DNA of 64,000 nt from Devosia elaeis (GTDB lineage Bacteria > Pseudomonadota > Alphaproteobacteria > Rhizobiales > Devosiaceae), in assembly GCF_001650025.1 (NCBI RefSeq), contig NZ_LVVY01000072.1, forward strand, positions 45,848 to 109,847, given 5' to 3'. Shown here in pieces: positions 26,401 to 34,434 of this stretch (the stretch's first letter is position 1; each line of letters starts with the position of its first letter). The notes below the pieces were generated by a model. It ran no database searches. It was not told the DNA's origin and saw only the letters and a program-made list of their open reading frames with translations. Made by a program: the position numbers and the translations under genes.

Positions 26401-27675
26401 TCAGGCCCGCTTCTTGAACAGGGTGGGCAGCTTGAGCAGGCTGGCGGCCCTGCCCGCGCCATGGCTGACCTGCCGGCCGGTGACCTGCATGCCGATGGCG
26501 GCAAAGGCCTCGTTGGCCTTGTGATTGGCCGAGACCTCGGCAATCATCTGGCCGTTATTGGCGGCGGTGCCGAACGTGGCCGCGTCGAAGCCGATCTGCC
26601 CGATCAGCCGGCATTCCACCGAGGAGGCGAATTCGGCGGCGCCGATTTCGGGCCTTCGGGGCAGGCCCTGCTTGTTGAGCACCAGGCTGATGGCGTTGTC
26701 GACCGGGCGCAACGCCTTGATGGCATCGACCAGGTTCTTGGCATTGCGCAGATTGGCCAGGTCCGGCTCGGCCACGATCACCACCTCGTCGAGCGAGGCC
26801 AGGGTCTGGCGGGTCCAGGCATTCCAGGCATGGGGAATGTCGAGCACGATCACCGGCACGCTCTTCTGGCAGATTTCGATGATCTGCTCGAAATCGCGCT
26901 CCTCGAAATCCCAGGTCCGGTCCAGGGTAGCCGGCGCGGTCAGCAGGTTGATGTGATTGGCCGCCTTGCTCATCAGGCGGTCGAGCATGGTCTGGTCGAC
27001 CTTCTGGCTGGCCAGCACCGCATCGGCCAGGCCATGGGGCGGGTCCTGGTTGAAGTTGAGCCCGGCCGTGCCGAAGGGCAGGTCCATGTCCACGATCAGG
27101 CAGTCCTGCCGCAAATTGGTGGCTATGGCCCAGGCGACATTATGCGCCGTGGTCGAGCCCCCTGCCCCGCCCTTGGCCGAGACGAAGCCGATGGTGCGCC
27201 CGATGGGCGCGGCCCCTTCGGCGACATAGAGTTCGGTGATGGCGGTGACGATGTCGGCGGTGCTGGCGGGCAGCACGATATATTCGGAAATGCCCGAGCG
27301 GATCAGGTCGCGATAGAGCAGCACGTCGTTGACATGGCCGAGCACGATCACCCGCGTGGAAGCGTCGCACACCTCGGCCAGCCGCTCCAGCGCCTTGGGA
27401 ATGTCCCCGGGGGGCAGGACGGTCTCGATGATGATCAGATTGGGCGTGGGATTGGACTTGTAGGTCTCCACCGCCCCCTCGATGCCGCCATTATGGGTGG
27501 TCAGCGCCACCTTGGACATGCGCCGGTCATGCAGGGCGCTCTCGACCAATTGGGCGGTCTGGGAATGCTCGCAGAAGGCCTGGATGGTGATGCGGGGAAC
27601 CAGGCGCGCGCCCGAGGCGATCTCGGAACCGGGTTCTTCAACCTTGGGAGGCTGGTCGGGAGTGAGGAAACGCAT
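26401..27675 (-). CDS. cpaE: Tad pilus polar-localisation ATPase CpaE/TadZ
   Basis: 424 residues. An N-terminal atypical receiver domain (about 30-160; pattern N-L-I-I-I-E-T-V-L-P-P) is followed by a MinD/ParA-like ATPase domain. The P-loop K-G-G-A-G-G-S-T-T lacks the usual lysine before S/T, as known for TadZ/CpaE proteins. In Caulobacter CpaE places the pilus machine at the pole in a PodJ-dependent way, and a PodJ-like gene is present at 53868. It directly follows cpaC; the usual cpaD is absent between them. Confidence 0.92.
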   Translation of the reverse strand: MRFLTPDQPPKVEEPGSEIASGARLVPRITIQAFCEHSQTAQLVESALHDRRMSKVALTTHNGGIEGAVETYKSNPTPNLIIIETVLPPGDIPKALERLAEVCDASTRVIVLGHVNDVLLYRDLIRSGISEYIVLPASTADIVTAITELYVAEGAAPIGRTIGFVSAKGGAGGSTTAHNVAWAIATNLRQDCLIVDMDLPFGTAGLNFNQDPPHGLADAVLASQKVDQTMLDRLMSKAANHINLLTAPATLDRTWDFEERDFEQIIEICQKSVPVIVLDIPHAWNAWTRQTLASLDEVVIVAEPDLANLRNAKNLVDAIKALRPVDNAISLVLNKQGLPRRPEIGAAEFASSVECRLIGQIGFDAATFGTAANNGQMIAEVSANHKANEAFAAIGMQVTGRQVSHGAGRAASLLKLPTLFKKRA

Positions 27676-27699
27676 GGAAGAACTGCTCCTGATCCGCGA

Positions 27700-29109
27700 T
27701 CAATCCAGGACGAAACCGACCGAGCCGGAATAGCCCGAGCGGAATTCGCCGGTGGCGCCGACGCCGTAGATATGTTCGAGCCGGCCGAGGAAAACCGCTT
27801 CGGCATCGCCGCCGATCAGCACGCTGTCGGTGGGCACCGGGATGGAATTGGCCGGGCTGGGGCTGACCAGATAGGGGGTTACCAGAACCACCAGTTCGGT
27901 CTGCTGGCTGCGATATTCGTTGGACCGGAACAGCGCGCCCAGGATGGGAATATTGCCCAGGCCGGGAATCTGGTTCATGTCCCTGCTCGAGGTTTCGCTC
28001 AGCAGGCCGCCGATCGCCAGGGTCGTGCCCGGCGCCAGTTCCACCGTGGTCTTGACGTCGCGCCGGCTGAGGCTGGTGGTGCCCGCCTGCAATTCGGAGA
28101 CGCCGGTATCGACTGCCAGGCCGATGGCGCCGCTGGATTTCACCGTCGGCGTGAAGTTCAGCCGCACGCCATATTCCTTGAAGGTGGTGTTGATGGCGCC
28201 GTTGGAATCCCGGGTGCTGATGGGGAATTCGCCGCCAACCAGGAACGAGGCCATCTGGCCCGAAATGGCGGTCAGCACCGGCTGAGCGAGAAGGCGCAGG
28301 GCATTGCGGTTTTCCAGCGCCTTGAGCGTGGCGTTGAGCTGCACGTCGCCCATGGGGAAGCTGCCCGTGCCGGTAAAGGCGGTGGTATTGGTGTTCGGGG
28401 TGCTGTTGAAGCCCAAAGCCACATTGCCGATGGTCGCCGAGCCGGACAGATTGATGCCGAGCTGCTTGGCGACATCGCGGCGGATTTCGGACACGGTGAC
28501 CTGCAGCATAACCTGCTGGGCGCCGGCGACATCGATGATATTGGCGACATTCTCCGCGCCGCCGGCAAACTGCACGGCGATGGCGCTGGCGCGCTCCCTG
28601 TCCTCGGCGGTCCGCACGTTGCCGGTCAGCACGACGCGATTGGTATCGCCCAGGGTGACCGATTCAACGCTGATGTGGGAACCGGGAATGACGCGGGTCA
28701 GCGCCGCCTCGAGCGCATTGCCGACCTGGGAGGGCTGCTCGATGACGCGCAGGTCCAGCACCTGGATGGTGCGGCCATTGTCGTCCAAGAAGAAGATATT
28801 GGTGTCGCCGCCGGTAATGCCCTGCACGATGGCGCGGGTCCGGGTCCGCATAATGGCCGCCGCCACATTGGGCTGGGAGACGATGACCTCGGCCACCCCT
28901 GCCGGCAGGTCGACGATCATGGATTTGTTGAGTTCCACATCCATCTTGCGCACCGCCCCATAGGCGGTGCCGGCTATGGTCACCTGCGCCTGGGCCTGGG
29001 CGAGGGCCGGCATTGCCGGCAGAGCCGGCGCCAGCATCGCGGCCAGCAGGGCCGGGAGCAGCGCCATCCGGATCGGACGAGCGAGCATAAAGGCTTTTGC
29101 GTTCTGCAT
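27700..29109 (-). CDS. cpaC: Tad pilus outer-membrane secretin CpaC/RcpA
   Basis: 469 residues. A signal peptide of about 40 residues precedes an N-terminal pilus-assembly domain, a BON-like domain and a C-terminal secretin domain ending in V-V-L-V-T-P-Y-L-V. Oligomers form the gated channel for the pilus. The ATG at 29109 is preferred to an in-frame GTG at 29115 because AGGGG lies 8 bases upstream of the ATG. Ten bases separate it from cpaB. Confidence 0.93.
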   Translation of the reverse strand: MQNAKAFMLARPIRMALLPALLAAMLAPALPAMPALAQAQAQVTIAGTAYGAVRKMDVELNKSMIVDLPAGVAEVIVSQPNVAAAIMRTRTRAIVQGITGGDTNIFFLDDNGRTIQVLDLRVIEQPSQVGNALEAALTRVIPGSHISVESVTLGDTNRVVLTGNVRTAEDRERASAIAVQFAGGAENVANIIDVAGAQQVMLQVTVSEIRRDVAKQLGINLSGSATIGNVALGFNSTPNTNTTAFTGTGSFPMGDVQLNATLKALENRNALRLLAQPVLTAISGQMASFLVGGEFPISTRDSNGAINTTFKEYGVRLNFTPTVKSSGAIGLAVDTGVSELQAGTTSLSRRDVKTTVELAPGTTLAIGGLLSETSSRDMNQIPGLGNIPILGALFRSNEYRSQQTELVVLVTPYLVSPSPANSIPVPTDSVLIGGDAEAVFLGRLEHIYGVGATGEFRSGYSGSVGFVLD

Positions 29110-29119
29110 CTTCACGCCC

Positions 29120-30040
29120 CTATTGCGGCAGGACCTGCGGCATTTCGACTGCCGGCTGGAACTGATTGTCTGCGGAATAGCCGGTTTCTTCGGCGGAATG
29201 GAAAGAGCCGTTCGGCTGCTGGCCGGAGCTGGCGCCGGTGATGACGCTCTGCTCCCGGCCGGCGCGAATGATGCGCACGGCCTGGTTCGAGGCAGTGGCC
29301 AGGCCCGGATCGGCGCGGTTGAAATCGGCGACCGAGCGCAGGGTCAGGCTCAATTGCCCACGCGTCGAGGCGTTGATCAGGATTTCGGCCTGGGCCGGAT
29401 CGAGTTCGAGCGTGGCGATGGTGCTGCTGTCGAAGGTGACCGGCTGCGGGCTCGTGCCGTCGCCCTCGGTATTGCCGCCGCTGGTGCCCATTTCGCCCAG
29501 GCGCTTGCCGATGGCCAGCACGCGCACGTCCGACAGGATGACCTCGGAGCGCTGCCCCATCGCCGAAGCGCTGGTCAGGACCACATCGACGTGATCGTTG
29601 GGAACGATGAAGCCGCCAGCGCTGGAGGCCGCGGTGACGCCCACCGAGACCCCGCGCTTGCCCTGAGCCAGGACGGCGGAGAGATAGCCCTGGTCGGAGC
29701 GGACCAGCTTGGCCTCGCGGATCGGTTCGCCGGGGAAGAATTCGAACCGCGCCACGGCGTCGGTCAATTGCGCCGGCGCATCGGGCATGGCGGCCACGGT
29801 CACATATTCGGGGCGCAGCGCGCCTTGCGGCCAATCCTGCCATTCCACCGAAGCCGGGCCGAGCCGCTCGCCGATGCCGATGGCCGCCTTGGCCACCAGG
29901 ATCTGGGTCTTGGCTTCCTCGACCACCTGGGTGACGACCTGCGGCTGGGGCGCAGGGGCGCCGCCCCGGGTAACCAGGAAGGCGGCGAGCCCCCCGGCCA
30001 GAACGGCCACCAACAACAGGATAATACGTGCCGGCCTCAT
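29120..30040 (-). CDS. cpaB: Flp pilus assembly protein CpaB/RcpC
   Basis: 306 residues. An N-terminal membrane anchor (M-R-P-A-R-I-I-L-L-L-V-A-V-L-A-G-G) is followed by a SAF/CpaB periplasmic domain with A-K-A-A-I-G-I-G-E-R-L and G-K-R-G-V-S-V-G-V. CpaB stabilises the secretin and may contact peptidoglycan. The ATG at 30040 has GGAG 6 bases upstream. It heads the cpaB-cpaC-cpaE-cpaF-tadB-tadC run. Confidence 0.92.
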   Translation of the reverse strand: MRPARIILLLVAVLAGGLAAFLVTRGGAPAPQPQVVTQVVEEAKTQILVAKAAIGIGERLGPASVEWQDWPQGALRPEYVTVAAMPDAPAQLTDAVARFEFFPGEPIREAKLVRSDQGYLSAVLAQGKRGVSVGVTAASSAGGFIVPNDHVDVVLTSASAMGQRSEVILSDVRVLAIGKRLGEMGTSGGNTEGDGTSPQPVTFDSSTIATLELDPAQAEILINASTRGQLSLTLRSVADFNRADPGLATASNQAVRIIRAGREQSVITGASSGQQPNGSFHSAEETGYSADNQFQPAVEMPQVLPQ

Positions 30041-30129
30041 GACCCACTCCGGTTGCATGTCGGGCCCATGCCCAATTCCACCGGCTGGACTATGAAAGCA
30101 AACGGTCAAGTTTTAGTTAATCAGCGCTT

Positions 30130-30144
30130 TTCAAGAAGCGTTAA
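30130..30144 (-). promoter_or_regulatory. CtrA-like site upstream of cpaB
   Basis: On the minus strand it reads TTAACGCTTCTTGAA, that is TTAA-N7-TGAA, one mismatch from TTAA-N7-TTAA. It ends 89 bases before the cpaB ATG, nearly the same spacing as the flp site. Confidence 0.38.
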
Positions 30145-30318
30145 CAACTGATGAATACTCGCGATTTGCGAGTAATGACTAAAGGCCGCCAATAGCTTTG
30201 ACGAGTGAGATAGACCGTATAAGCAGAGATCCCATGTTCTTAGTGCTTCTGGAGGTTCGGACTTGACGAAAGCGACGCCGGCGCCCGCCCTATCCCGACG
30301 TTCGCTGCGCTGGCCCAG

Positions 30319-30334
30319 AACGATCTAGATCGTT
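30319..30334. promoter_or_regulatory. 16-bp perfect palindrome
   Basis: AACGATCTAGATCGTT is self-complementary over all 16 bases. It lies in the cpaA-cpaB gap, about 280 bases upstream of cpaB. Candidate binding site for an unknown dimeric regulator. Confidence 0.35.
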
Positions 30335-30394
30335 TCACGTTTAGACGGACACGGCTGAATGTGGACTGCTTTACGGGCATCTGACCCAATCAGG

Positions 30395-30478
30395 ATCGTC
30401 ACCCTCGGGCCTGACCCGAGGGTTCTTTGTTTTTGGCCCTATCGCAAACGCCCTCGGGGCGAGCCCGAGGGTGACGAT
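30395..30478. repeat. Intergenic palindromic element, family C, copy 1
   Basis: The outer ends ATCGTCAC and GTGACGAT are inverted. The left arm contains CCCTCGGGCCTGACCCGAGGG and the right arm CCCTCGGGGCGAGCCCGAGG then G, each a hairpin. Between them is a short T-rich linker. Copies are at 52511 and 63906. Confidence 0.75.
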
Positions 30479-30582
30479 CAGTGGGTAGGGTGGCTCAGCT
30501 GTCCACCGATGCCCCTCCCTCAAACCCTCCTCTTTAGGGTGAGGGAAGCAAAAGAGCCGCGGTTCCAGCTGAATGAACCGAT

Positions 30583-31083
30583 CTAGGCGGCGAGGCGCTC
30601 GAAGATGGCGGTATTGGAATAGGTGAGCAGCCCGGCAATGGCCATGGCGATGCCATAGGGCACGCCCTGCTTGGGATCGTGCAGGCGGTTGAGCCATTCG
30701 AAGCGGGCGATGAGGGGCGTCAGCGGCATGCGGCGCAGAATGAGGATGATCAAGGTCAGCGCGCCGCCGAGCAGGGCCGTATAGGCCAGGTAGGGCAAGG
30801 TCAGGCCGAAGCCGAGCCAGAGCGTCGTCGCGGCCGCCAGCTTGGCGTCGCCGCCACCGATCCAGCGCAGGGCGAACAGCCCGAAGGCGACAACCAGGAC
30901 AACCAGGGCGCAAAGCACATGCATGGCGAATTGCTGCAGGGGCAGTTCGACCGCCAGCGCCATGACCACGAAGCCGGCCGCCAGCAGCAGCACGAGCTTG
31001 TTGGAGATGCGCATGGTCAGCAGGTCGGACGAGGCCGCGAAGGCCATGGCCAGAGGAAAGAACAAAAGCGCAAGCGTGGACAT
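30583..31083 (-). CDS. cpaA: Tad prepilin peptidase CpaA/TadV
   Basis: 166 residues, A24 aspartic prepilin peptidase, short form without the N-methylation domain. The two catalytic aspartates lie in S-S-D-L-L-T-M-R-I-S-N (first membrane segment end) and G-G-G-D-A-K-L. About five membrane segments. It cleaves the Flp and TadE-type prepilins at the cytosolic face. It lies downstream of flp but behind a strong terminator. Confidence 0.92.
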   Translation of the reverse strand: MSTLALLFFPLAMAFAASSDLLTMRISNKLVLLLAAGFVVMALAVELPLQQFAMHVLCALVVLVVAFGLFALRWIGGGDAKLAAATTLWLGFGLTLPYLAYTALLGGALTLIILILRRMPLTPLIARFEWLNRLHDPKQGVPYGIAMAIAGLLTYSNTAIFERLAA

Positions 31084-31147
31084 GATGATGATTCCGACAA
31101 TCCCTGCCCCCAGATTGCCCGGCCGATCTTAAGAAACGTCAAATAAA

Positions 31148-31175
31148 AAGGGAAGGCCGATGGGCCTTCCCTTTC
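31148..31175 (-). terminator. Rho-independent terminator of flp
   Basis: A 12-base perfect stem (31148-31159 with 31164-31175) around GATG/CATC, followed on the minus strand by a T-run, TTTTTATTTG overlapping the stem end. It sits between flp and cpaA, so it would let pilin mRNA accumulate above the downstream machinery genes. Confidence 0.78.
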
Positions 31176-31196
31176 ATATCCACCGTAAGCAGAATA

Positions 31197-31385
31197 TTAG
31201 GTACCGCTGCCGTCCGGAACGGTAACGTTCAGCGTGTTGGCGATACCGTTGAAGAGGTTACCGAGATTGGTCCCCAGCAGCGAGGCGGCGGCGATGATGC
31301 CGACGGAGATGAGCGCGGCGATCAGGCCGTACTCGATTGCGGTCGCGCCCGACTCGTCCTGCGCGAAACGTGCGAAAATGTTCAT
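31197..31385 (-). CDS. flp: Flp-family type IVb pilin
   Basis: 62 residues. The precursor has a short leader ending in D-E-S-G, with the cleavage site at G13/A14. The mature protein begins A-T-A-I-E-Y-G-L-I-A with the conserved Glu5-Tyr6 of Flp pilins, then one hydrophobic helix and a short C-terminus. The ATG at 31385 has AAGGAG 7 bases upstream; the open frame extends further up only as leader-like sequence. Major structural subunit of the Tad pilus. Confidence 0.94.
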   Translation of the reverse strand: MNIFARFAQDESGATAIEYGLIAALISVGIIAAASLLGTNLGNLFNGIANTLNVTVPDGSGT

Positions 31386-31755
31386 TCCCAGGCTCCTTTT
31401 TACACGTTCTCGAGTGACGGCTATGTCGGACACGTCACACAACGAACATGTCGCGAAGCTAGCCAGCACCTATTGAAATAGCGTTAATCGAGACCCCGCC
31501 CTTCAACTTCAGGCGCCGCATATTTTTCTTAGTAATCAAGACGTTAAAAAACAACTTTGCATTCTATACATTCGTGAGCGGCCCGCGCCTATGTAATATA
31601 GAAGCGTATTCTTTCTGCGCAGCACCCTCAGCAACCTCAGCCGTATTATTACCCGGCCCGCCCTTAACGCATCGGCGGGATTGGCGCGTTTGCCAAGTAT
31701 TTACCATTCTGGCGGATCGTAAAGCCAGTATCGCCCTGTTCCCGGAAAGCCCGCC
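31386..31755. other. AT-richer divergent promoter region of flp
   Basis: A 370-base gap between flp (minus) and the secretin N-domain gene (plus), noticeably richer in A/T than its surroundings, especially 31515-31570. It carries CtrA-like motifs at 31473-31487 and 31533-31547. No gene is recognised. Confidence 0.6.
31473..31487 (-). promoter_or_regulatory. CtrA-like site upstream of flp
   Basis: The minus strand reads TTAACGCTATTTCAA, that is TTAA-N7-TCAA, one mismatch from the CtrA consensus. It ends 87 bases before the flp ATG. A weaker second copy, TTAACGTCTTGATTA, is at 31533-31547. In Caulobacter the pilin gene pilA is a CtrA target. Confidence 0.4.
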
Positions 31756-32199
31756 ATGTCCCGAATTGCCGCCGCCCTGCTGCTTGCCGCCGGCCTCTTC
31801 GCGCCATTGCCCGCCCTGGCGCAGGACGGGGGGCCGATCAATGTCAATGTGAACATGGCCCGGGTGCTGCGCATCAGCGCCCCGGCCGCCACGGTGATCG
31901 TGGGCAATCCGGGCATCGCCGATGTGACCATCCAGGACCCGACCACGCTGATCCTGACCGGCAAGAGCTATGGCCAGACCAATCTGATCGTGCTGGACGG
32001 GCGCGGCGAGCCCATTGCCGACACCATGGTGGAAGTGGTGCAGATGCAGGCCGGCGTCATGACCGTCTATCAGGGCCAGGCCCGCACCACGCTTGCCTGC
32101 GCACCCACCTGCCAGCCGGTGGTGATGATGGGCGACGACAACGCCTTTGCCGGGCAGACCCTGGCCTCCTCGCAATTGGTGCAATCGGCCGCCAATTGA
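31756..32199 (+). CDS. Stand-alone secretin N-domain (pilus assembly) protein
   Basis: 147 residues. A cleavable signal peptide (about 1-22, ending A-L-A) is followed by a domain matching the N-terminal region of CpaC-type secretins: R-V-L-R-I-S-A-P-A-A-T-V-I-V-G-N-P-G-I-A-D-V and S-Y-G-Q-T-N-L-I-V-L-D. There is no secretin barrel. It is probably periplasmic and associated with the Tad channel. It lies divergent from flp and upstream of the two TadE genes. Whether it replaces a missing component such as CpaD is speculation. Confidence 0.8.
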   Translation: MSRIAAALLLAAGLFAPLPALAQDGGPINVNVNMARVLRISAPAATVIVGNPGIADVTIQDPTTLILTGKSYGQTNLIVLDGRGEPIADTMVEVVQMQAGVMTVYQGQARTTLACAPTCQPVVMMGDDNAFAGQTLASSQLVQSAAN

Positions 32200-32251
32200 G
32201 GCGCAAGCCTTTATTCACCATGACACGGATCGAGCGCTTTTCGCGCCGTTC

Positions 32252-32270
32252 CGCTAACTCGCCATTAGCG
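32252..32270. promoter_or_regulatory. Inverted repeat upstream of tadE
   Basis: CGCTAA and TTAGCG are perfect arms 7 bases apart, ending 42 bases before the first TadE start. The spacing equals that of CtrA half-sites, but the arms (CTAA/TTAG) deviate from TTAA. Candidate operator. Confidence 0.3.
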
Positions 32271-32312
32271 CTCTGCCCCTAGGGTCGCGCGGTACGCAAT
32301 TCCGCTTGGGCC

Positions 32313-32879
32313 ATGAGCAATCCTTTCGCCAGCTTTATCGACGGGGTCCGGAGCCGCGGGCGCGCCCTGCGCCGCGACGAGCGCGCCGTCACGGCGGTGG
32401 AATTCGGCCTTTTGGCCTTTCCCTTCTTCCTGATTATTGCCGGCATCCTGCAGACTTCGGTGATATTCCTGTCCAGCCAGGTGCTGGAAAGCGCCGTGCA
32501 CGACGCCTCGCGCCAGATCCGCACCGGGCAGGTCCAGCAATCGGGCGGCACGATCGAGACCTTCCGCCAGCAGGTCTGCGACCGGCTTTTCGGACTGTTC
32601 CCCGATTGCGCGGGCCTGCATATGCGGGTGGTGGAAGTCACCAATTTCCAATCGGCGACCGTGGTGGTGCCGGTGGACCCCGCCTGCGCGTCGGAATGCC
32701 AATGGACGGTGCCCGAGGCCTGGACCCCCGGCACGGGCCGCAGCGTGGTGCTGGTGCAGGTGCATTATCGTTATCCGGTGCTGCTGCAATTCGGCCCCCT
32801 GGGCATGGCCAATCTGGCCGATGGCAAGCGGCTGATGGGCACGGCGGCCGTGTTCCAGAACGAGCCTTTCCCCTCATGA
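32313..32879 (+). CDS. tadE: TadE-family pseudopilin
   Basis: 188 residues. A basic, Arg-rich leader is followed by the TadE hydrophobic N-domain R-A-V-T-A-V-E-F-G-L-L-A-F-P-F-F-L-I-I and a soluble periplasmic domain with four cysteines, likely disulfide-bonded. TadE-type pseudopilins are processed by the Tad prepilin peptidase and are needed for pilus biogenesis. Its stop overlaps the start of the next TadE-like gene (ATGA). Confidence 0.88.
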   Translation: MSNPFASFIDGVRSRGRALRRDERAVTAVEFGLLAFPFFLIIAGILQTSVIFLSSQVLESAVHDASRQIRTGQVQQSGGTIETFRQQVCDRLFGLFPDCAGLHMRVVEVTNFQSATVVVPVDPACASECQWTVPEAWTPGTGRSVVLVQVHYRYPVLLQFGPLGMANLADGKRLMGTAAVFQNEPFPS

Positions 32880-33451
32880 GCACGCTTTGGCGCCTGGCCG
32901 GGTCGCTCCTGGCGCGGTTCGTCCGGGCCGAGCGCGGTGTCGCGGCCATCGAATTCGCGCTGATCCTGCCCTTCATGCTGGTGGTCTATCTCGGCTCCAT
33001 GGAGGCCAGCACGCTGATCTCGGTGGACCGCAAGGTGCAATCGGTGGCCGGCACGATCGGCGACCTGGTGGCGCGCGCCGACGGGACGCTGACGGCCACG
33101 CAGATCCAGGATTATTTCCGCGCCGCCAGCGGCATCATGACCCCCTATTCGTCCGATCCGGTGCTGCAGGTGGTGACGGCGGTCAATGTGGACGACTCTG
33201 GAACAGCGACGGTTGCCTGGTCGCGGCAATATCAGGATGGCGTCTATTCGGCCATCACGCCCCATGCCGACAATGCCCCCTATCCGCTGCCGGACGAGAT
33301 GATCGCCATTTCCAGGGGCCGCACCGTGATCGTGGGCGAGGCCAGCTATTCCTTCACCCCGCTCTTCGGCATGATCTTCAATCAGCCGGTCAATCTCTAC
33401 CGGTCGAGCTTCTACCTGCCGCGCTTCGGCGGCTCGATCACGGTCAACTAG
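32876..33451 (+). CDS. Second TadE/TadG-like pseudopilin
   Basis: 191 residues. The basic leader ending R-A-E-R is followed by G-V-A-A-I-E-F-A-L-I-L-P-F-M-L-V-V-Y-L, the TadE-like helix, and a periplasmic domain of about 140 residues with no cysteines. The ATG overlaps the tadE stop, so the two are coupled. It corresponds in position to TadF/TadG but lacks the von Willebrand domain of full-length TadG. Confidence 0.85.
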   Translation: MSTLWRLAGSLLARFVRAERGVAAIEFALILPFMLVVYLGSMEASTLISVDRKVQSVAGTIGDLVARADGTLTATQIQDYFRAASGIMTPYSSDPVLQVVTAVNVDDSGTATVAWSRQYQDGVYSAITPHADNAPYPLPDEMIAISRGRTVIVGEASYSFTPLFGMIFNQPVNLYRSSFYLPRFGGSITVN

Positions 33452-33522
33452 CAGCGGCGCTTGCTCCCCCCGCTGGCGCATGCCACAAGCCGCCGAACAT
33501 TCCTCCCACCCGGCAGGCCAGC

Positions 33523-34143
33523 ATGCACGATACTATCATCCCCGTTTTCGATCTCGGCGGCGTCTTCGTCGATTGGAACCCGCTCTATCTGTTCCGTAAG
33601 CTGTTCGAGACCGAGGAAGAGGCGCTGTGGTTCCACCAGAACATCTGCACCAGCGACTGGAACCTCGAATTCGACGCCGGAGAAATCTACGCCGAGGGCG
33701 TGGCCAAGCTGGTGACGCGCTTCCCCAAATATTGGCGTGAAATCCAGGCCTTCGACCAGCGCTGGACCGAGACCTTCGGCCCGCTGATCCAGGGCACGAT
33801 CGATATCCATAACGAGCTGATCGAACAGGACATACCCACCTTCGCCATCACCAATTTCTCCTGGGAGAAATGGATGACCCGGCTGGGCGAATGGCCGTTC
33901 CTGGAAAAATTCGACGGCGTCATCGTCTCCGGCCTCGAAGGGTTGGTGAAGCCCGATCCGCGCATCTATCGCGTGTTCTGCGAGCGCTATGGCATGGCGC
34001 CGGAATCCTGCGTCTTCATCGACGACAGCGAGCCCAATATCGTGGCGGCGCGCAAATTCGGCATGCACGGCATCCATTTCAAGGACCCGGTGCATCTGCG
34101 CGCCGACCTGATCGCGCTGGGCCTGCCGCTCAAGGCGAAATAA
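33523..34143 (+). CDS. HAD-family hydrolase (YihX-like phosphatase)
   Basis: 206 residues, HAD subfamily IA. Motif I is F-D-L-G-G-V-F-V-D-W-N, with the second Asp of the usual D-x-D replaced by Gly as in the YihX group. Motif II is F-A-I-T-N-F-S. Motif III/IV is V-K-P-D-P-R-I-Y and F-I-D-D-S-E-P-N. The YihX group removes phosphate from sugar phosphates such as glucose-1-phosphate; the substrate here is not certain. The ATG at 33523 matches the family start. Confidence 0.85.
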   Translation: MHDTIIPVFDLGGVFVDWNPLYLFRKLFETEEEALWFHQNICTSDWNLEFDAGEIYAEGVAKLVTRFPKYWREIQAFDQRWTETFGPLIQGTIDIHNELIEQDIPTFAITNFSWEKWMTRLGEWPFLEKFDGVIVSGLEGLVKPDPRIYRVFCERYGMAPESCVFIDDSEPNIVAARKFGMHGIHFKDPVHLRADLIALGLPLKAK

Positions 34144-34149
34144 GGCGCC

Positions 34150-34386
34150 TCAATTGCGCACCGCCTGGCTGGGCGGCGGATCGGCTTCCAGCCGGTCCAG
34201 CGCCGCGCCGACCCTTCGGGCCACGTCGAGGTCGAAGTCCTCGTCGGGGCTGGTCAGCTCATATTTGCGCAAATCCTCGGTGCTGATGCCGGCCAGCGCC
34301 GCGAAGCGATCCGGATCGATGCCCAGGGACAGGCGGCGATTGTGATCGCCCTTGGGTTCGCGCATGGCGGGATCGATTTGGGTCAT
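34150..34386 (-). CDS. Small HTH-like protein
   Basis: 78 residues. The centre reads L-G-I-D-P-D-R-F-A-A-L-A-G-I-S-T-E-D-L-R-K-Y-E, which resembles a helix-turn-helix of the MerR/Xre kind, followed by an acidic helix. The ATG at 34386 has AAGGAG upstream with good spacing. Convergent with the HAD gene, stops 6 bases apart. No family recognised beyond the possible HTH. Confidence 0.6.
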   Translation of the reverse strand: MTQIDPAMREPKGDHNRRLSLGIDPDRFAALAGISTEDLRKYELTSPDEDFDLDVARRVGAALDRLEADPPPSQAVRN

Positions 34387-34434
34387 GGCATTTCTCCTTT
34401 GGAGAGAAACTTGCCAGGCTGGACTTGGTTCATG

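Larger units (their letters stand above)
30041..30582. other. Long intergenic region between cpaA and cpaB
   Basis: No gene is recognised in these 542 bases. They hold a CtrA-like site (30130-30144), an inverted repeat TACTCGC-N5-GCGAGTA (30156-30174), a perfect palindrome (30319-30334) and a family C repeat (30395-30478). This is likely the promoter region of the cpaB operon, so cpaA and cpaB are probably transcribed separately. Confidence 0.6.

Noticed and set aside
26347..29241. A 964-codon open frame antisense to cpaE and cpaC
   Set aside because: It lies opposite clearly coding genes, has Gly/His/Asp/Gln-rich composition typical of antisense frames in GC-rich DNA, and shows no domain.
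32306..33451. One long open frame joining the tadE region to the second TadE gene
   Set aside because: The first part is out of frame with tadE and looks non-coding. The real second gene begins at the ATG at 32876 that overlaps the tadE stop.
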